A DNA stretch of 64,000 nucleotides from Paenibacillus whitsoniae (GTDB lineage: Bacteria; Bacillota; Bacilli; Paenibacillales; NBRC-103111), in contig NZ_RXHU01000013.1 of the NCBI RefSeq assembly GCF_003955665.1, positions 1 to 64,000 of the forward strand. Reading direction: 5' to 3'. The notes below the pieces were generated by a model, which ran no database searches, was not told the DNA's origin, and saw only the letters and a list, made by a program, of their open reading frames with translations. Below are positions 18,909 through 27,621 of the stretch, piece after piece (the stretch's first letter is position 1; every line of letters begins with the position of its first letter). A program made the position numbers and the translations under genes.

Positions 18909-18953
18909 ATAAGAATTTAATTTCCCGGGCCACGGAAACTTATAAATTCTTAT
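18909..18953. repeat. Perfect 11-bp inverted repeat with inner stem
   Basis: ATAAGAATTTA at 18909-18919 pairs perfectly with TAAATTCTTAT at 18943-18953; inside, TTTCC (18921-18925) can pair with GGAAA (18934-18938). There is no T-run, so it is not a classical terminator. It lies between the cls stop and the next terminator. Possible roles are an mRNA 3' stabiliser, a protein-binding site, or a remnant of a small mobile element. Confidence 0.6.
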
Positions 18954-18962
18954 GTGGAAAGA

Positions 18963-19015
18963 AAAGGATTTCGATGTACCGACTGGAAGCCAGACGGAGT
19001 CGAAATCCTTTTTTT
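18963..19015. terminator. Bidirectional terminator between cls and the VOC gene
   Basis: AAAGGATTTCGA (18963-18974) pairs with TCGAAATCCTTT and seven Ts follow on the forward strand; on the reverse strand the stem ends in TTTTC. It can stop cls from the left and the VOC gene from the right. Confidence 0.88.
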
Positions 19016-19022
19016 GTATGGA

Positions 19023-19451
19023 TTACATGTTGAATTCCCCGTTATCGTAACTGAACTGCCAGGTAATGCCGAATTTATCCTCGACAATGCCATAGCATTT
19101 GCTCCAGAACGTTTCCTGAAGCTCCATCTGCACTTTGCCGCCTTCTTTCAGCTTGTGGAACGCATTCTGTACCTCATCCAGGTCTTTGCTGACCAGCGCC
19201 AGGGAGATGTTGTTCCCCAGCGTGAACGGCATGCCCGGGAACACGTCCGAGAACATGACGTTGCTGCCGCTAATGTTCAATCGCGCGTGCATCACCCAAT
19301 CCTTCGCTTCCTCCGGGAGCGGGTACTCCGGATTCTGGGGGCCTTCGCCGAATGTCATGATATGCGGAGTAGGGAGACCAAAAACTTCTGCGTAAAAGTT
19401 GACGACTTCGCGTGTGTTGCCTTGGAAATTGAAATACACATCAATAGACAT
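19023..19451 (-). CDS. VOC-family protein (PhnB/glyoxalase-like)
   Basis: A 142-residue protein of the vicinal oxygen chelate superfamily. The pattern at the start, MSIDVYFNFQGNTREVVNFYAEVFG, and LEETFWSKCYG..EDKFGITWQFSY at the end (spelled in part here) match the PhnB/3-demethylubiquinone-like subgroup, which is common in Bacillales as a stand-alone single gene of unknown substrate. The ATG at 19451 is chosen since GAGGAG lies seven bases upstream; an ATG five codons earlier overlaps that site. Function beyond the fold is not known. Confidence 0.88.
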   Translation of the reverse strand: MSIDVYFNFQGNTREVVNFYAEVFGLPTPHIMTFGEGPQNPEYPLPEEAKDWVMHARLNISGSNVMFSDVFPGMPFTLGNNISLALVSKDLDEVQNAFHKLKEGGKVQMELQETFWSKCYGIVEDKFGITWQFSYDNGEFNM

Positions 19452-19568
19452 TACGATTCTCCTCATTGTTTGGATTTGGATGTTGCTGTCGAGCTACCCC
19501 CTATATCTTACCATTTGTGGAGGGGGAAAAGCCAATGTGACAGCGAAGAACTCTGCCGCCGCACATGA

Positions 19569-19761
19569 TCCTGTAAAATGTACAGGCAATTTCGTCATGA
19601 AGGCCAGATTGTAGAGGAATCCTGTAAATCATACATTAAATTTCCGGCAAAGCACGTGTGAAAGCGATTACATCGAGGTTTAGCAGATTATTTACTGTAG
19701 GAAATGCAGGATTTAACGGAATTCTGACGATTTCATGCCAATTTGCTGTATTTTTTGCAGC
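19569..19761. repeat. Cluster of CTGTA...TACAG-like palindromic units (block A)
   Basis: Four related units lie here: 19569-19593 (CCTGTAAAATGTACAGG plus AATTT), 19621-19643 (CCTGTAAATCATACA plus TTAAATTT), 19693-19715 (ACTGTAGGAAATGCAGG) and 19745-19761 (GCTGTATTTTTTGCAGC). The first two, 50 bases apart, match a second pair at 59181-59260 without gaps. The 532 bases 19467-19998 hold no gene: they contain this cluster, an odd C-rich stretch (19796-19903), and the promoter and operator of the MFS gene. Confidence 0.55.
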
Positions 19762-19912
19762 TGGTGGACGAAGGTTCGTGTGCATGAGTGGGTGCTAGGC
19801 ACAACCCAACCCAACTAGCCCGGACACAATGAGCGCGAGCCTAACCCAGCCCGATCGCGCCACCGACCAATCCGTCCCCATCCCCAAGTCACCCAGCCAA
19901 CGTTTTTTTGTC

Positions 19913-19942
19913 TTGACACGCAAAGCGGGTCTCCTTTAGAAT
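19913..19942 (+). promoter_or_regulatory. SigA promoter of the MFS transporter gene
   Basis: TTGACA at 19913-19918 and TAGAAT at 19937-19942 are separated by 18 bases. Transcription would begin near 19949, just before the operator array. Confidence 0.82.
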
Positions 19943-19951
19943 AACATCCAG

Positions 19952-19982
19952 TTACTAATTTAGTAAATTAGTAAAATACTAA
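19952..19982 (+). promoter_or_regulatory. Four-unit operator array for a repressor
   Basis: Four 7-mers follow each other with an exact 8-base period: TTACTAA (19952), TTAGTAA (19960), TTAGTAA (19968) and ATACTAA (19976). The first two form a perfect 7-1-7 palindrome; the third and fourth nearly form another. The array begins at about +3 of the predicted transcript and ends just before the ribosome binding site, the usual place of a repressor operator. The cognate regulator is not adjacent. Confidence 0.7.
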
Positions 19983-19998
19983 ATAAAAAGGAGCTCTT

Positions 19999-21225
19999 AT
20001 GTTTACCAATCCGTACGTTCGCACGATTTTCGTGTCGCGGGTCTTTTTGCAATTGGGCATCTGGATTCGCAATTTGGCGGTGCTGCTGTATGTCACCGAT
20101 TTAACGCATAACGATTCGTTTTACGTCTCTCTAATCTCGGTGCTCGAGTATGCGCCTATTTTCATTTTTGCACTGCTTGGCGGAACACTGGCCGACCGCT
20201 GGCGGCCGAAGCGGACGATGGTGTGGAGCGACGCCATTTCTGCAGCCTCGGTGCTGGCGGTATGGGCCGCACTTGCTCTTGGCAGTTGGTATGCGCTGCT
20301 GTTTGGCACCTTTCTCTCTGCAAGCTTATCGCAGTTCTCTCAGCCATCCGCACTCAAGCTGTACAAAAAGCATGTGCCCGCCGAGCACTTCCAAAGCGTT
20401 ATGGCGTTGTCGCAGTCGCTGGTGGCGGTGTTTATGGTCGTCGGGCCGCTAGTCGGCACATTTATTTTTATTCAGGCCGGGATTCACCTTTCCCTGGCAC
20501 TGACGTTCGTGTTCTTCCTCTTGTCCGCGCTCACACTGGCGACGCTGCCGCGGGACGTGCAGGAATCCCAAACGGCAGCAAGGGGGACCCTGTTTGCCGA
20601 GATGAAAGCCGGTGTCCGTTACATCGCGGCGACACGCGCGCTGCGCGTACTGAGCGCGGCGTTTGCGGCGGCAGGGCTGGCGGCGGGTCTGATCCAGCCC
20701 TTGCTTATTTTTATTGTGATGGAGAAATTGGGCATGGAGAAGTCGTTCATCCAGTGGACGCTTATGATCAACGGCGCGGCGATGCTTATTGGCGGCATGG
20801 CGATTATGGGCGTTGCCAAGAAGATCAAACCGCAGGTGCTGCTGACGATCGGATTGCTGGTGAGCGCGGTCTGTACGGTGATTGTCGGCGCCTCAACCAG
20901 CGTCGTGTTGAGCCTCGCCATGCAAGTGATCAGCGGGCTGTTCTATCCGTGCATTCAGATCGGCATTCAAAGCATGATTATGCGGAACACAGAGGCCGCG
21001 TTTATCGGGCGGGTCGGCGGGGCGATTACGCCGATTTTTATGGGGATGATGGTGATTGGCATGCTGCTCGGGAGCTATGTGAAGGAGGCGACTTCGCTCT
21101 TCACGGTGTATGCCATTAGCGGAGGGCTGCTTGCGGTTGGCGCGATGCTGCTTCTGCCGCTTCTTACCGGAAGCGGGAAGCGGGTGCTGGAGCAAGGCGA
21201 TCCTCCGGCGGCGTCAAGCCGTTAA
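19999..21225 (+). CDS. MFS transporter, probable drug/metabolite exporter
   Basis: A 408-residue major facilitator with about 12 hydrophobic segments. It resembles the MFS_3/Bcr-like efflux group (tail-less, N-terminus MFTNPYVRTIFVSRVFLQLG), with the loop 2-3 motif GGTLADRWRPKRTM matching motif A of exporters. AAGGAG is five bases before the ATG. Transcription from a strong promoter blocked by an operator array suggests it is induced by its own substrate. Substrate unknown. speD follows after 90 bases without a clear terminator between. Confidence 0.9.
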   Translation: MFTNPYVRTIFVSRVFLQLGIWIRNLAVLLYVTDLTHNDSFYVSLISVLEYAPIFIFALLGGTLADRWRPKRTMVWSDAISAASVLAVWAALALGSWYALLFGTFLSASLSQFSQPSALKLYKKHVPAEHFQSVMALSQSLVAVFMVVGPLVGTFIFIQAGIHLSLALTFVFFLLSALTLATLPRDVQESQTAARGTLFAEMKAGVRYIAATRALRVLSAAFAAAGLAAGLIQPLLIFIVMEKLGMEKSFIQWTLMINGAAMLIGGMAIMGVAKKIKPQVLLTIGLLVSAVCTVIVGASTSVVLSLAMQVISGLFYPCIQIGIQSMIMRNTEAAFIGRVGGAITPIFMGMMVIGMLLGSYVKEATSLFTVYAISGGLLAVGAMLLLPLLTGSGKRVLEQGDPPAASSR

Positions 21226-21315
21226 GGCTTGGAATAAAAGGGAGAGTCTCTTCCCATCCTAAAGCCATAGCTTTTATTATTCGTGTTCGTAACGCGACAG
21301 GTAGGGGGAACTTCC

Positions 21316-22128
21316 TTGAAATTGACGTCGGAGCAGCGGGTGACGCTGCATGGCTTTAACAATTTGACCAAATCGCTCAGCTTCAACATGTACGATATTT
21401 GTTTCACGAAGTCCAAGGAAGAGCGGGAAGCGTACATCGCGTATATCGATCAACAGTACAATGCGGATCGGCTAACAGCGATTTTGAGAACTGTTGCAGA
21501 CATCATCGGTGCTTATGTGCTCAACATCGCGAAGCAGGATTACGACCCGCAAGGGGCTAGCGTGACGATGCTGGTGTCGGAAGGGCCGATTGATAAGGCT
21601 CCGAACGAGTCGTTCGAGGAGTCGCCGGGGCCGCTGCCTGAAGCGGTGGTGATGCATCTAAATACGAGTCACATCACTGTGCACACGTACCCGGAATATC
21701 ATCCGGATGAAGGCATCAGCACGTTCCGGGCGGATATCGATGTTTCGACGTGCGGTGAAATTTCTCCCCTAAAAGCCCTGCACTATTTGATACGCTCGTT
21801 TGATTCAGACATCATGACGATGGACTACCGCGTCCGCGGTTTTACACGTGACATCAGCGGGTATAAGCTTTTTATCGACCATGAAATCAGCTCCATCCAG
21901 AATTACATTCCCGACGAAATCAAGGATATGTATCAGATGATTGACGTGAATGTGTATCAGGAAAACATTTTTCACACCAAATGCAAGCTAAGAGAGTTCG
22001 ATCTGAACAACTATTTGTTTGGCTACACGAAGGACACGCTGAGTCCGGAGGAGCAGCTCGAAATTGAGAAAAGCGTGAAATGGGAAATGGATGAAATTTT
22101 CTATGGTAAAAATATGGTATTCGCGTGA
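21316..22128 (+). CDS. speD: S-adenosylmethionine decarboxylase proenzyme (SpeD, E. coli type)
   Basis: A 270-residue pyruvoyl enzyme giving decarboxylated SAM for spermidine synthesis; about the size of E. coli SpeD (264) and unlike the ~125-residue B. subtilis enzyme. The self-cleavage region reads [17 protein letters not shown], with Ser118 expected to become the pyruvoyl group; the residue before it is Thr rather than the Lys I recall in E. coli. The start is TTG at 21316, five bases after AGGGGGAA; an upstream GTG at 21283 has no ribosome binding site. The next gene overlaps its stop by four bases. No speE is seen in the window. Confidence 0.93.
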   Translation: MKLTSEQRVTLHGFNNLTKSLSFNMYDICFTKSKEEREAYIAYIDQQYNADRLTAILRTVADIIGAYVLNIAKQDYDPQGASVTMLVSEGPIDKAPNESFEESPGPLPEAVVMHLNTSHITVHTYPEYHPDEGISTFRADIDVSTCGEISPLKALHYLIRSFDSDIMTMDYRVRGFTRDISGYKLFIDHEISSIQNYIPDEIKDMYQMIDVNVYQENIFHTKCKLREFDLNNYLFGYTKDTLSPEEQLEIEKSVKWEMDEIFYGKNMVFA

Positions 22129-22829
22129 GCGACGCGTCCAAAGAAGCCATTGTTGCCGCCGTTACCAAAGCGGCAGGTCGAAAGACGCTGTATCATTTCA
22201 CCCGCGTCAGCAATTTGCCGGCTATTGTACGGCTTGATACGCTTTATGCGAGCCATCAAGCAGCTCCGGGGTTAAATGGGGAGCGGCGGGAAACGCCGAG
22301 AACAATCAGGCTGGCAGAGGAATGGGTGACGATTAACGCACATCTGCGGATCGCGCCGTCGATGTTTGCACCCGGCGTTACGCCGGAACAGTTTAGGGCA
22401 TACCTTGATCGGCATGTCTTTTTTTGGCCGACGAAGCGGGACTGCCTCAAGATGCTGGAAACCTACAGCCGCAGGGAGCTGGGAGAACGTTTTGCCGTCC
22501 TTGCGTGCGAGGCGGCGGCGTTGATCCTGGCCCATTTTGACCGCGTGAAATTGTCCAAATACGACTCCGGCAGTTCGCCGCGATATCCAAATAGCTGCTC
22601 TTATCGGAAAACGCCGGAGATGCTGCTGCCGATCGGGCAATTCGGCAAGGTGTCTGCAAACCTGGTGCCTACCGCTCCTTCGCAAATTAAAGAAGTGCTC
22701 GTCGAGGGGCAAGTCACAGGAATGGCTTCATGGGTCCGAACGGTATACGTCGATGAAGGGGATATCCCATTGCCGGAAGAATGGCAGGCAAAGCGGACGT
22801 TGCTGCGGGCTTGGACGGCCGAACCTTAG
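22125..22829 (+). CDS. DUF7002-type protein with ADP-ribosyltransferase-like N-terminus
   Basis: A 234-residue protein beginning at GTG in a GTGA overlap with the speD stop, so translation is probably coupled. Residues 22-45 read [22 protein letters not shown], like the opening of DarT/DUF4433 and related ADP-ribosyltransferase-fold proteins (YHxT, then NLxxI). [10 protein letters not shown] near residue 88 would be the central beta strand; the C-terminal part is conserved-looking ([31 protein letters not shown]). I would place it in the DUF7002 family, of unknown function. Whether it modifies nucleic acid, protein or nothing is open; there is no antitoxin-like gene beside it. Confidence 0.7.
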   Translation: MSDASKEAIVAAVTKAAGRKTLYHFTRVSNLPAIVRLDTLYASHQAAPGLNGERRETPRTIRLAEEWVTINAHLRIAPSMFAPGVTPEQFRAYLDRHVFFWPTKRDCLKMLETYSRRELGERFAVLACEAAALILAHFDRVKLSKYDSGSSPRYPNSCSYRKTPEMLLPIGQFGKVSANLVPTAPSQIKEVLVEGQVTGMASWVRTVYVDEGDIPLPEEWQAKRTLLRAWTAEP

Positions 22830-23057
22830 TAACTCGGGAAAGACAGAGAATGTTGTTAGCGGAGATGCTGGAGCATTCGCTATCGCAATGGATGCAACGG
22901 TAAACGGCTCCTGTCAAGGATGGGCGCGTTTACAGATGGCATTTAGCCGCTTCGAGGATGCACTTTCTGATATGCTGAAAAAACGGATTCCTGATTTATC
23001 CATTTCCGTGTATACTGGTACTTGTTGTAAATTCCAAGTAAGGAGATGGATATTCAC

Positions 23058-23831
23058 ATGTCGGAAAACATAAATAAACGTCTCGGCGGCCGACCGGTTC
23101 TTTTCTCCATCGGGCTAGGCTTGGCGTTGACCTTATTAGTTTCCATTGCAGCGGCAGCGGCGACGATTGCCGATCTTGGAGATTCGGGCATTATGGCTGC
23201 GCAAGGAGCGGCCTTTCTGGTGATGGCGATTATCATCACTGGGCTGATGCGCAAGAATGACCGAACGATGGCTGCTTACGGCTTTAAGCCTTTCGCGATC
23301 AGCGATCATCGCTCAGCGCTTTATTACATCCCGCTGCTCGTCATTGCACTGGTACAGCCGATGATGGGGGGGGTTGACACGGGGCTTACGATAGGCAAAG
23401 TGATGTTGATCTTTGCATTTTCGCTCGTTGTCGGTTATACAGAAGAGTCGATTTTCCGCGGAGTGATACGGGAGAGATTGAAAGCGCGGGGCGCTGTATT
23501 TTACATCTGCTTCTCATCGCTCCTATTCGGTATTCTGCATATCGCCAATGCTCTAGCTGGCAAGGACTGGCTGGCGGTTACGCTGCAAGTTGTCAATGCG
23601 TTCCTGATCGGCCTCATTCTCGCGCTGCTCATCGAATTAACCGGCCATATTGTGCCGCTGATCTTGTTTCATTTTGTGTACGACGCGCTGGCTCAGGTCA
23701 CCAACCCTGCGCTGCAAGACCATGAAGTGCTTGTTGTATCGATCTTAAATGTGTTCTATTTGCTTTATGGGCTTTATTTAGTCGTCATACTGACCCGTAG
23801 AAAAAAAGCGAGCTTTCCCGTCACGGTTTAA
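23058..23831 (+). CDS. CPBP-family intramembrane metalloprotease
   Basis: A 257-residue membrane protein with about seven or eight hydrophobic segments. The glutamic-type abortive-infection/CAAX protease motifs are present: EESIFRG (Glu129, Glu130, Arg134), FGILH (His161) and FHFVYD (His205). In Gram-positive bacteria such proteins process or protect against peptides, for example bacteriocin immunity, but the substrate here is unknown. ATG at 23058 is twelve bases after AAGGAG; an ATG at 23046 touches the site and is less likely. TATACT at 23011-23016 may be its -10 box. The preceding 228 bases hold nothing else recognisable. Confidence 0.9.
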   Translation: MSENINKRLGGRPVLFSIGLGLALTLLVSIAAAAATIADLGDSGIMAAQGAAFLVMAIIITGLMRKNDRTMAAYGFKPFAISDHRSALYYIPLLVIALVQPMMGGVDTGLTIGKVMLIFAFSLVVGYTEESIFRGVIRERLKARGAVFYICFSSLLFGILHIANALAGKDWLAVTLQVVNAFLIGLILALLIELTGHIVPLILFHFVYDALAQVTNPALQDHEVLVVSILNVFYLLYGLYLVVILTRRKKASFPVTV

Positions 23832-23850
23832 CGTGACTCCGAAACAGCAA

Positions 23851-23880
23851 AAAAAGCAGTCCCTTAGCGGACTGCTTTTT
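23851..23880. terminator. Bidirectional terminator
   Basis: AAAAAGCAGTCC (23851-23862) and GGACTGCTTTTT (23869-23880) form a 12-bp perfect stem with a six-base loop and T-runs on both strands. It serves the protease gene from the left and the serine hydrolase gene from the right; the stop codon of the latter lies in the loop. Confidence 0.93.
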
Positions 23881-24835
23881 GCTGTTCCCATAGCGCCTCC
23901 GCGAGCACCGGCGCGATATGACGGCGAAAGACGTGCAGCGGAATTTTGCTCTTCTTCCGCTCATCGTGCGTCAGGACGACGACGGTGTCCAGCGCCGGGA
24001 CGACGTAAATCGCCTGCCCGCCGAAGCCGTAGGCGTTGAAATAATCGAAGGCGGCGCCTCCGCCTTCCTCAGGGGCATAGGTGTCTGTCCACCAATGCCA
24101 CCCATAAAAGCCGCGGCGCGGCGGCTGCGGCGCCGCCGGAATGGCCGCGCGCGTCGCTTCGCTCACGCGCGCCGGCGAAATCAGCGGCGTGCCGTGCCAC
24201 GCGCCGCCTTGCAAGAACAGCCGGCCGAACGCCAGCATATCGGCCGGCCGCAGCCAAAGGCCGAACCCGCCGGTATGCACGCCCTGCGGGTCGGTTTCCC
24301 AGCGGTAGTCCCGGGTGCCCAGCGGGCCGAACAGCTTCTTCTCGGCATAGGCCGCGACCGGCATGCCGACCGCTTCCGCCAATAGCGCAGCAAGCAGCTG
24401 CGAATTGCCGGAATTGTACGACATGCTGGCGCCGGGCTCGTCCGCCAGCGGCTGCTCCAACACGTAGCCGACCCAGTTCGGCGTCCGGGTCATGGCTGGA
24501 AAGGAGTTCAGCCCGCCGAACTCCGTCCAGCGAAGGCCCGACGTCATCGTGAGGAGATGGCGGAGGGTGATGGCTGCTTTGCGCGCGTCAGGATCGCGAA
24601 GCAGCTGCGGGTAGAATGCCGCTATCGGCGTATCCGGATGCGGCAGCAAGCCTTCGTCCATCGCGATGCAGAGCAGGGCGGAGAGAAAGCTTTTCGTGCA
24701 CGAGTTCGTGCGTGCAAGTTGGCCCGCAAAGTCGTCGGTGCGATATCGTTCGACGATCATTTCGCCGCGCCGGCTGATCAAGCAGCTGGTGAGATTCAGC
24801 GGCGCGAGCGCGTCGGTAATGGAAGCTGTGTGCAT
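23864..24835 (-). CDS. Serine hydrolase, class C beta-lactamase-like
   Basis: A 323-residue protein of the beta-lactamase/penicillin-binding-like fold. The SxxK motif is SCTK (about residue 45), the second motif is YNSGN (about 145-150), and YGFGGQAIYVVPALDTVVVLTH near the end corresponds to the third motif region (a G-G replaces the KTG/HTG). There is no signal peptide or membrane anchor, so it is probably cytoplasmic, like many esterase-type members. The DNA is much richer in GC than the neighbours (for instance 24020-24300). ATG is preceded by GAAGGG. True beta-lactam hydrolysis is unlikely. Confidence 0.9.
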   Translation of the reverse strand: MHTASITDALAPLNLTSCLISRRGEMIVERYRTDDFAGQLARTNSCTKSFLSALLCIAMDEGLLPHPDTPIAAFYPQLLRDPDARKAAITLRHLLTMTSGLRWTEFGGLNSFPAMTRTPNWVGYVLEQPLADEPGASMSYNSGNSQLLAALLAEAVGMPVAAYAEKKLFGPLGTRDYRWETDPQGVHTGGFGLWLRPADMLAFGRLFLQGGAWHGTPLISPARVSEATRAAIPAAPQPPRRGFYGWHWWTDTYAPEEGGGAAFDYFNAYGFGGQAIYVVPALDTVVVLTHDERKKSKIPLHVFRRHIAPVLAEALWEQQKAVR

Positions 24836-24881
24836 AAACGGCGTCCCTTCAATTCCCTTTTTGTCGTATATACTCCATGTG

Positions 24882-24909
24882 TTACACTATGGCTATATTA
24901 TGGTATGCT
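24882..24909 (+). promoter_or_regulatory. Possible promoter of the exopolysaccharide operon
   Basis: TTACAC at 24882-24887 and TATGCT at 24904-24909 are 16 bases apart. The pair is bracketed by an 8-bp inverted repeat, ATATACTC (24868-24875) and GAGTATAT (24912-24919), which could bind a regulator. Confidence 0.4.
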
Positions 24910-24961
24910 ACGAGTATATCATTCGCGAAATGTGTCTTGATATAACAGATAAGGAGTTTTC

Positions 24962-26092
24962 TTGTCGATGAGAGTGAAAATAACGATGGTCGTTCTCGCG
25001 CTTACGGTGCTGATGAGTACGTCAGCTTGCGAAGCTTTTCCCGTATTGGCGAAAGCCAATTACGAGCGCAAGCCAATCCGTGGATATGGCGCTCAGCTTC
25101 AGCTAAGCGAACAACGCAGCGCCTTGCAGCAATTTATTACAGGAAAGCTCACGGGGCCGTTCGGCACCTATACGAATTTGCAGGATACAGCGCAAAACGA
25201 CGCCGCGGCGACGGGGCATGAAGTGCTGAGCGAATCAGCGGGGCTTCTGATGCGCTATTACGCGCTGACCGGGCAGCGGGAGCAGTTTGACAGACAGTTT
25301 CAACTGGCCAAGCGCATCTTCGACATCCGATCGGGGTTCAGCTACCGATACAGCCCGATACTGGACAAGAAGTACACGATGAATGCGACGGTGGACGATT
25401 TTCGCATTTTACGGGCGCTCGATGAAGCCGGCCAAGCATTTCAGACCGATGCATATCGTGAAGAACTGACACAGTACGGCCAGAAGGTGTACAACTATAA
25501 CGTTGCGAACGGAAGCCTGCGGGATTTCTACGACGAAACGTATGCGATGACGAATTCTTCTATCACACTCTGCTACATAGATATCGCCTCTATGGAGCTT
25601 CTTCCGGTTGCTGCGCGCAAGAAGCGCGAGCTCGAATCCGAGATGCTGCACATCGCCGCCGGGGGCTATCTGTCGGATGCGTTTCCTTTGTATCAGACGA
25701 GATACGATTATAAGACGAAAGCTTACGAATCCGAGCGGATTAATACGGTGGAATCGCTGCTGACGATTCTGAACCTCGCCGAAATTGGTGAAGCGAAGCG
25801 AACCAGTCTGGATTTTATCAAATCGCAGGTGCAAGCAGGAACGCTCGTCGGCGCTTATTCCTTGGACGGCAAACCGTTGAATGATGTGCGCTCTACCGCC
25901 GTTTATGCGATTGCCGCAATGATCGGCTCCGTGACGGAAGATCAGGAATTGTATCAGCTTAGCATCTCCAAAATGAATGCCTTTCAGATTCATAACACCG
26001 GCAGCGTGCTGAACGGCGGTTTTGGTGACGTGATGAGCGGGCAAGCCTATTCTTTCGATAATTTAATGGCTAATCTTGCCTATGTCTACTAA
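24962..26092 (+). CDS. Glycoside hydrolase family 8-like protein (PssZ/BcsZ-like)
   Basis: A 376-residue secreted protein with a signal sequence (about 1-30) that holds STSAC, a weak lipobox at Cys23. The mature part has the alternating helices of an (alpha/alpha)6 barrel. HEVLSESAGLLMRYYAL (Glu91) matches the GH8 proton-donor region and TVDDFRILRALDEA (Asp145/146) the conserved acidic pair. It heads the exopolysaccharide operon, where GH8 enzymes such as BcsZ and Listeria PssZ trim the new polymer. The start is TTG at 24962, five bases after AAGGAG; ATG two codons later is an alternative. Confidence 0.85.
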   Translation: MSMRVKITMVVLALTVLMSTSACEAFPVLAKANYERKPIRGYGAQLQLSEQRSALQQFITGKLTGPFGTYTNLQDTAQNDAAATGHEVLSESAGLLMRYYALTGQREQFDRQFQLAKRIFDIRSGFSYRYSPILDKKYTMNATVDDFRILRALDEAGQAFQTDAYREELTQYGQKVYNYNVANGSLRDFYDETYAMTNSSITLCYIDIASMELLPVAARKKRELESEMLHIAAGGYLSDAFPLYQTRYDYKTKAYESERINTVESLLTILNLAEIGEAKRTSLDFIKSQVQAGTLVGAYSLDGKPLNDVRSTAVYAIAAMIGSVTEDQELYQLSISKMNAFQIHNTGSVLNGGFGDVMSGQAYSFDNLMANLAYVY

Positions 26093-26114
26093 GTAATAAA
26101 GGAGGTGAGCTGCC

Positions 26115-27599
26115 GTGACAAAACGCATCATGGAAAACCTGCTTCGCGTCATGACACCGGCGACCGCAGCCGCCGCGGGCGTGCTGATCATAACCGTGAT
26201 CGCACTGCTGATGCCTCCCTATATTGGTATGGCGGATAACGGCGACTTTTTCCGGATATTGTACAGCAATGGGATGTATTTCAATGACCCTGCCTATGAC
26301 AGTCAATATCTCGGATATTTCGTCAAAACGTACGGAATTTTTCAATATTACAATGAAAACGGCGCAACCTTATTCTCCACACAATCGTCTTTTATTCAAA
26401 TCGCCGTTTTTTTGTATAAGCTGCTTCATCCAGGAACAACGACGTTCGATATCCGTTTTCAGGCGATACTCTACACCTTGTTGTACACACTCGCGATTTA
26501 TTTGCTGGTCGAGGCGTTGACCTGGAAGCAGCCGAGGCTGCGCGGCTACATCATTGCGGGTATCGTTATTTTTGTATTTGGGGATACGGGTTATACGGCG
26601 TATTTTAACTCCTTTTACGGGGAAAGCGTCATGCTGATCATGACCATATTCATGGTGGCCAGCGGGTTGCTGCTGTACAGGGGGCGTTTCAACGATTATG
26701 TCATGCTGGGGCTGTTTGCGGCGAGCGCTATGATCCTGACAGCCAGCAAGCAGCAAAATGCGCCAGTTGGCATTGTGATGGCCTTATTCGGCGTCTCGCT
26801 GATCTTTATTCGGAAAAAGCGCTCCTACCGAGCAATTACCGCGTTCCTGCTTGTAGCTTTCATCGGCGTCGGGATTAGCACCTACGTCCTGATTCCCAAG
26901 GAGTTCGTCAATATCAATAAATTTCATGCAATGACGCGCGGCGTGCTGATGGGCTCGACCAACCCGGAACAAACGCTGGCAAGCTTCGGCATTGACAAGC
27001 AATATGCGATATTGAACGGGCAAGAATACTTCGAACCTTACAAATCAATGGATGTCGAATCCAAGGAATTTGAGGAGCAGTTTTTCAGCAAATACGGATT
27101 CGGCTCCATCTTGACGTACTATGCGACACATCCGGGACAAGCGGTGCAAATGCTGAATATTGCGGCCCGTGACGGTTTCAGCATTCGGCCGAATGCGATG
27201 GGGAATTACGAGCAGTCGGTGGGCAAACCGTTCGGGGCGCACACGACGTTTTTCTCAGGATACAGCTTGCTGAAAGAAGCTCTTGCGCCGAAAACGTTCG
27301 GTTTTATTGCGCTCTGGATTATGCTCGTCGTCGGTTTGTACATTCCTTCTTTCGTGACGGCGATTCGTACCCGCCAATTCCGCTATGCGATTAAACTTCC
27401 GCTTATGCTGGCTTTAATTCTCATTGGCCTGTCAGGCATTGTTGTATCGATTATCGGCGCCGGCGACGCAGACTTGGCCAAACATGAATTTTTATTCACG
27501 CTTGCTTTCGATCTGGTGACGCTGGTGACGGTGAGAGATCTGATTGTCAAGCAGCTGTGGACTGTGAGAGAGTCACCACCTGTACAAGCGGCAATGTAG
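26115..27599 (+). CDS. Multi-pass membrane protein, GT-C-like (WsfD/PssA-like)
   Basis: A 494-residue protein with about 12 hydrophobic segments and one long extracytoplasmic loop (about 270-370). The first outside loop has GMADNGDFFRILYSNGMYF, an acidic motif seen in WsfD-like glycan hexose transferases, in line with a GT-C fold that uses lipid-linked sugars; this assignment is by motif memory only. GAGGTGAGCTGCC precedes an ATG (the file start at GTG/ATG 26115 fits the spacing). Its position second in a pss-like operon suggests it adds a side group or moves the sugar chain or lipid carrier. Confidence 0.8.
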   Translation: MTKRIMENLLRVMTPATAAAAGVLIITVIALLMPPYIGMADNGDFFRILYSNGMYFNDPAYDSQYLGYFVKTYGIFQYYNENGATLFSTQSSFIQIAVFLYKLLHPGTTTFDIRFQAILYTLLYTLAIYLLVEALTWKQPRLRGYIIAGIVIFVFGDTGYTAYFNSFYGESVMLIMTIFMVASGLLLYRGRFNDYVMLGLFAASAMILTASKQQNAPVGIVMALFGVSLIFIRKKRSYRAITAFLLVAFIGVGISTYVLIPKEFVNINKFHAMTRGVLMGSTNPEQTLASFGIDKQYAILNGQEYFEPYKSMDVESKEFEEQFFSKYGFGSILTYYATHPGQAVQMLNIAARDGFSIRPNAMGNYEQSVGKPFGAHTTFFSGYSLLKEALAPKTFGFIALWIMLVVGLYIPSFVTAIRTRQFRYAIKLPLMLALILIGLSGIVVSIIGAGDADLAKHEFLFTLAFDLVTLVTVRDLIVKQLWTVRESPPVQAAM

Positions 27600-27621
27600 C
27601 GGATGAAAGGGGGAGTTCCTG

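Noticed and set aside
20223..21119. A 298-codon forward frame inside the MFS gene
   Set aside because: It is Arg/Gly/Cys-rich nonsense in the +1 frame of a clear membrane protein and has no start signal.
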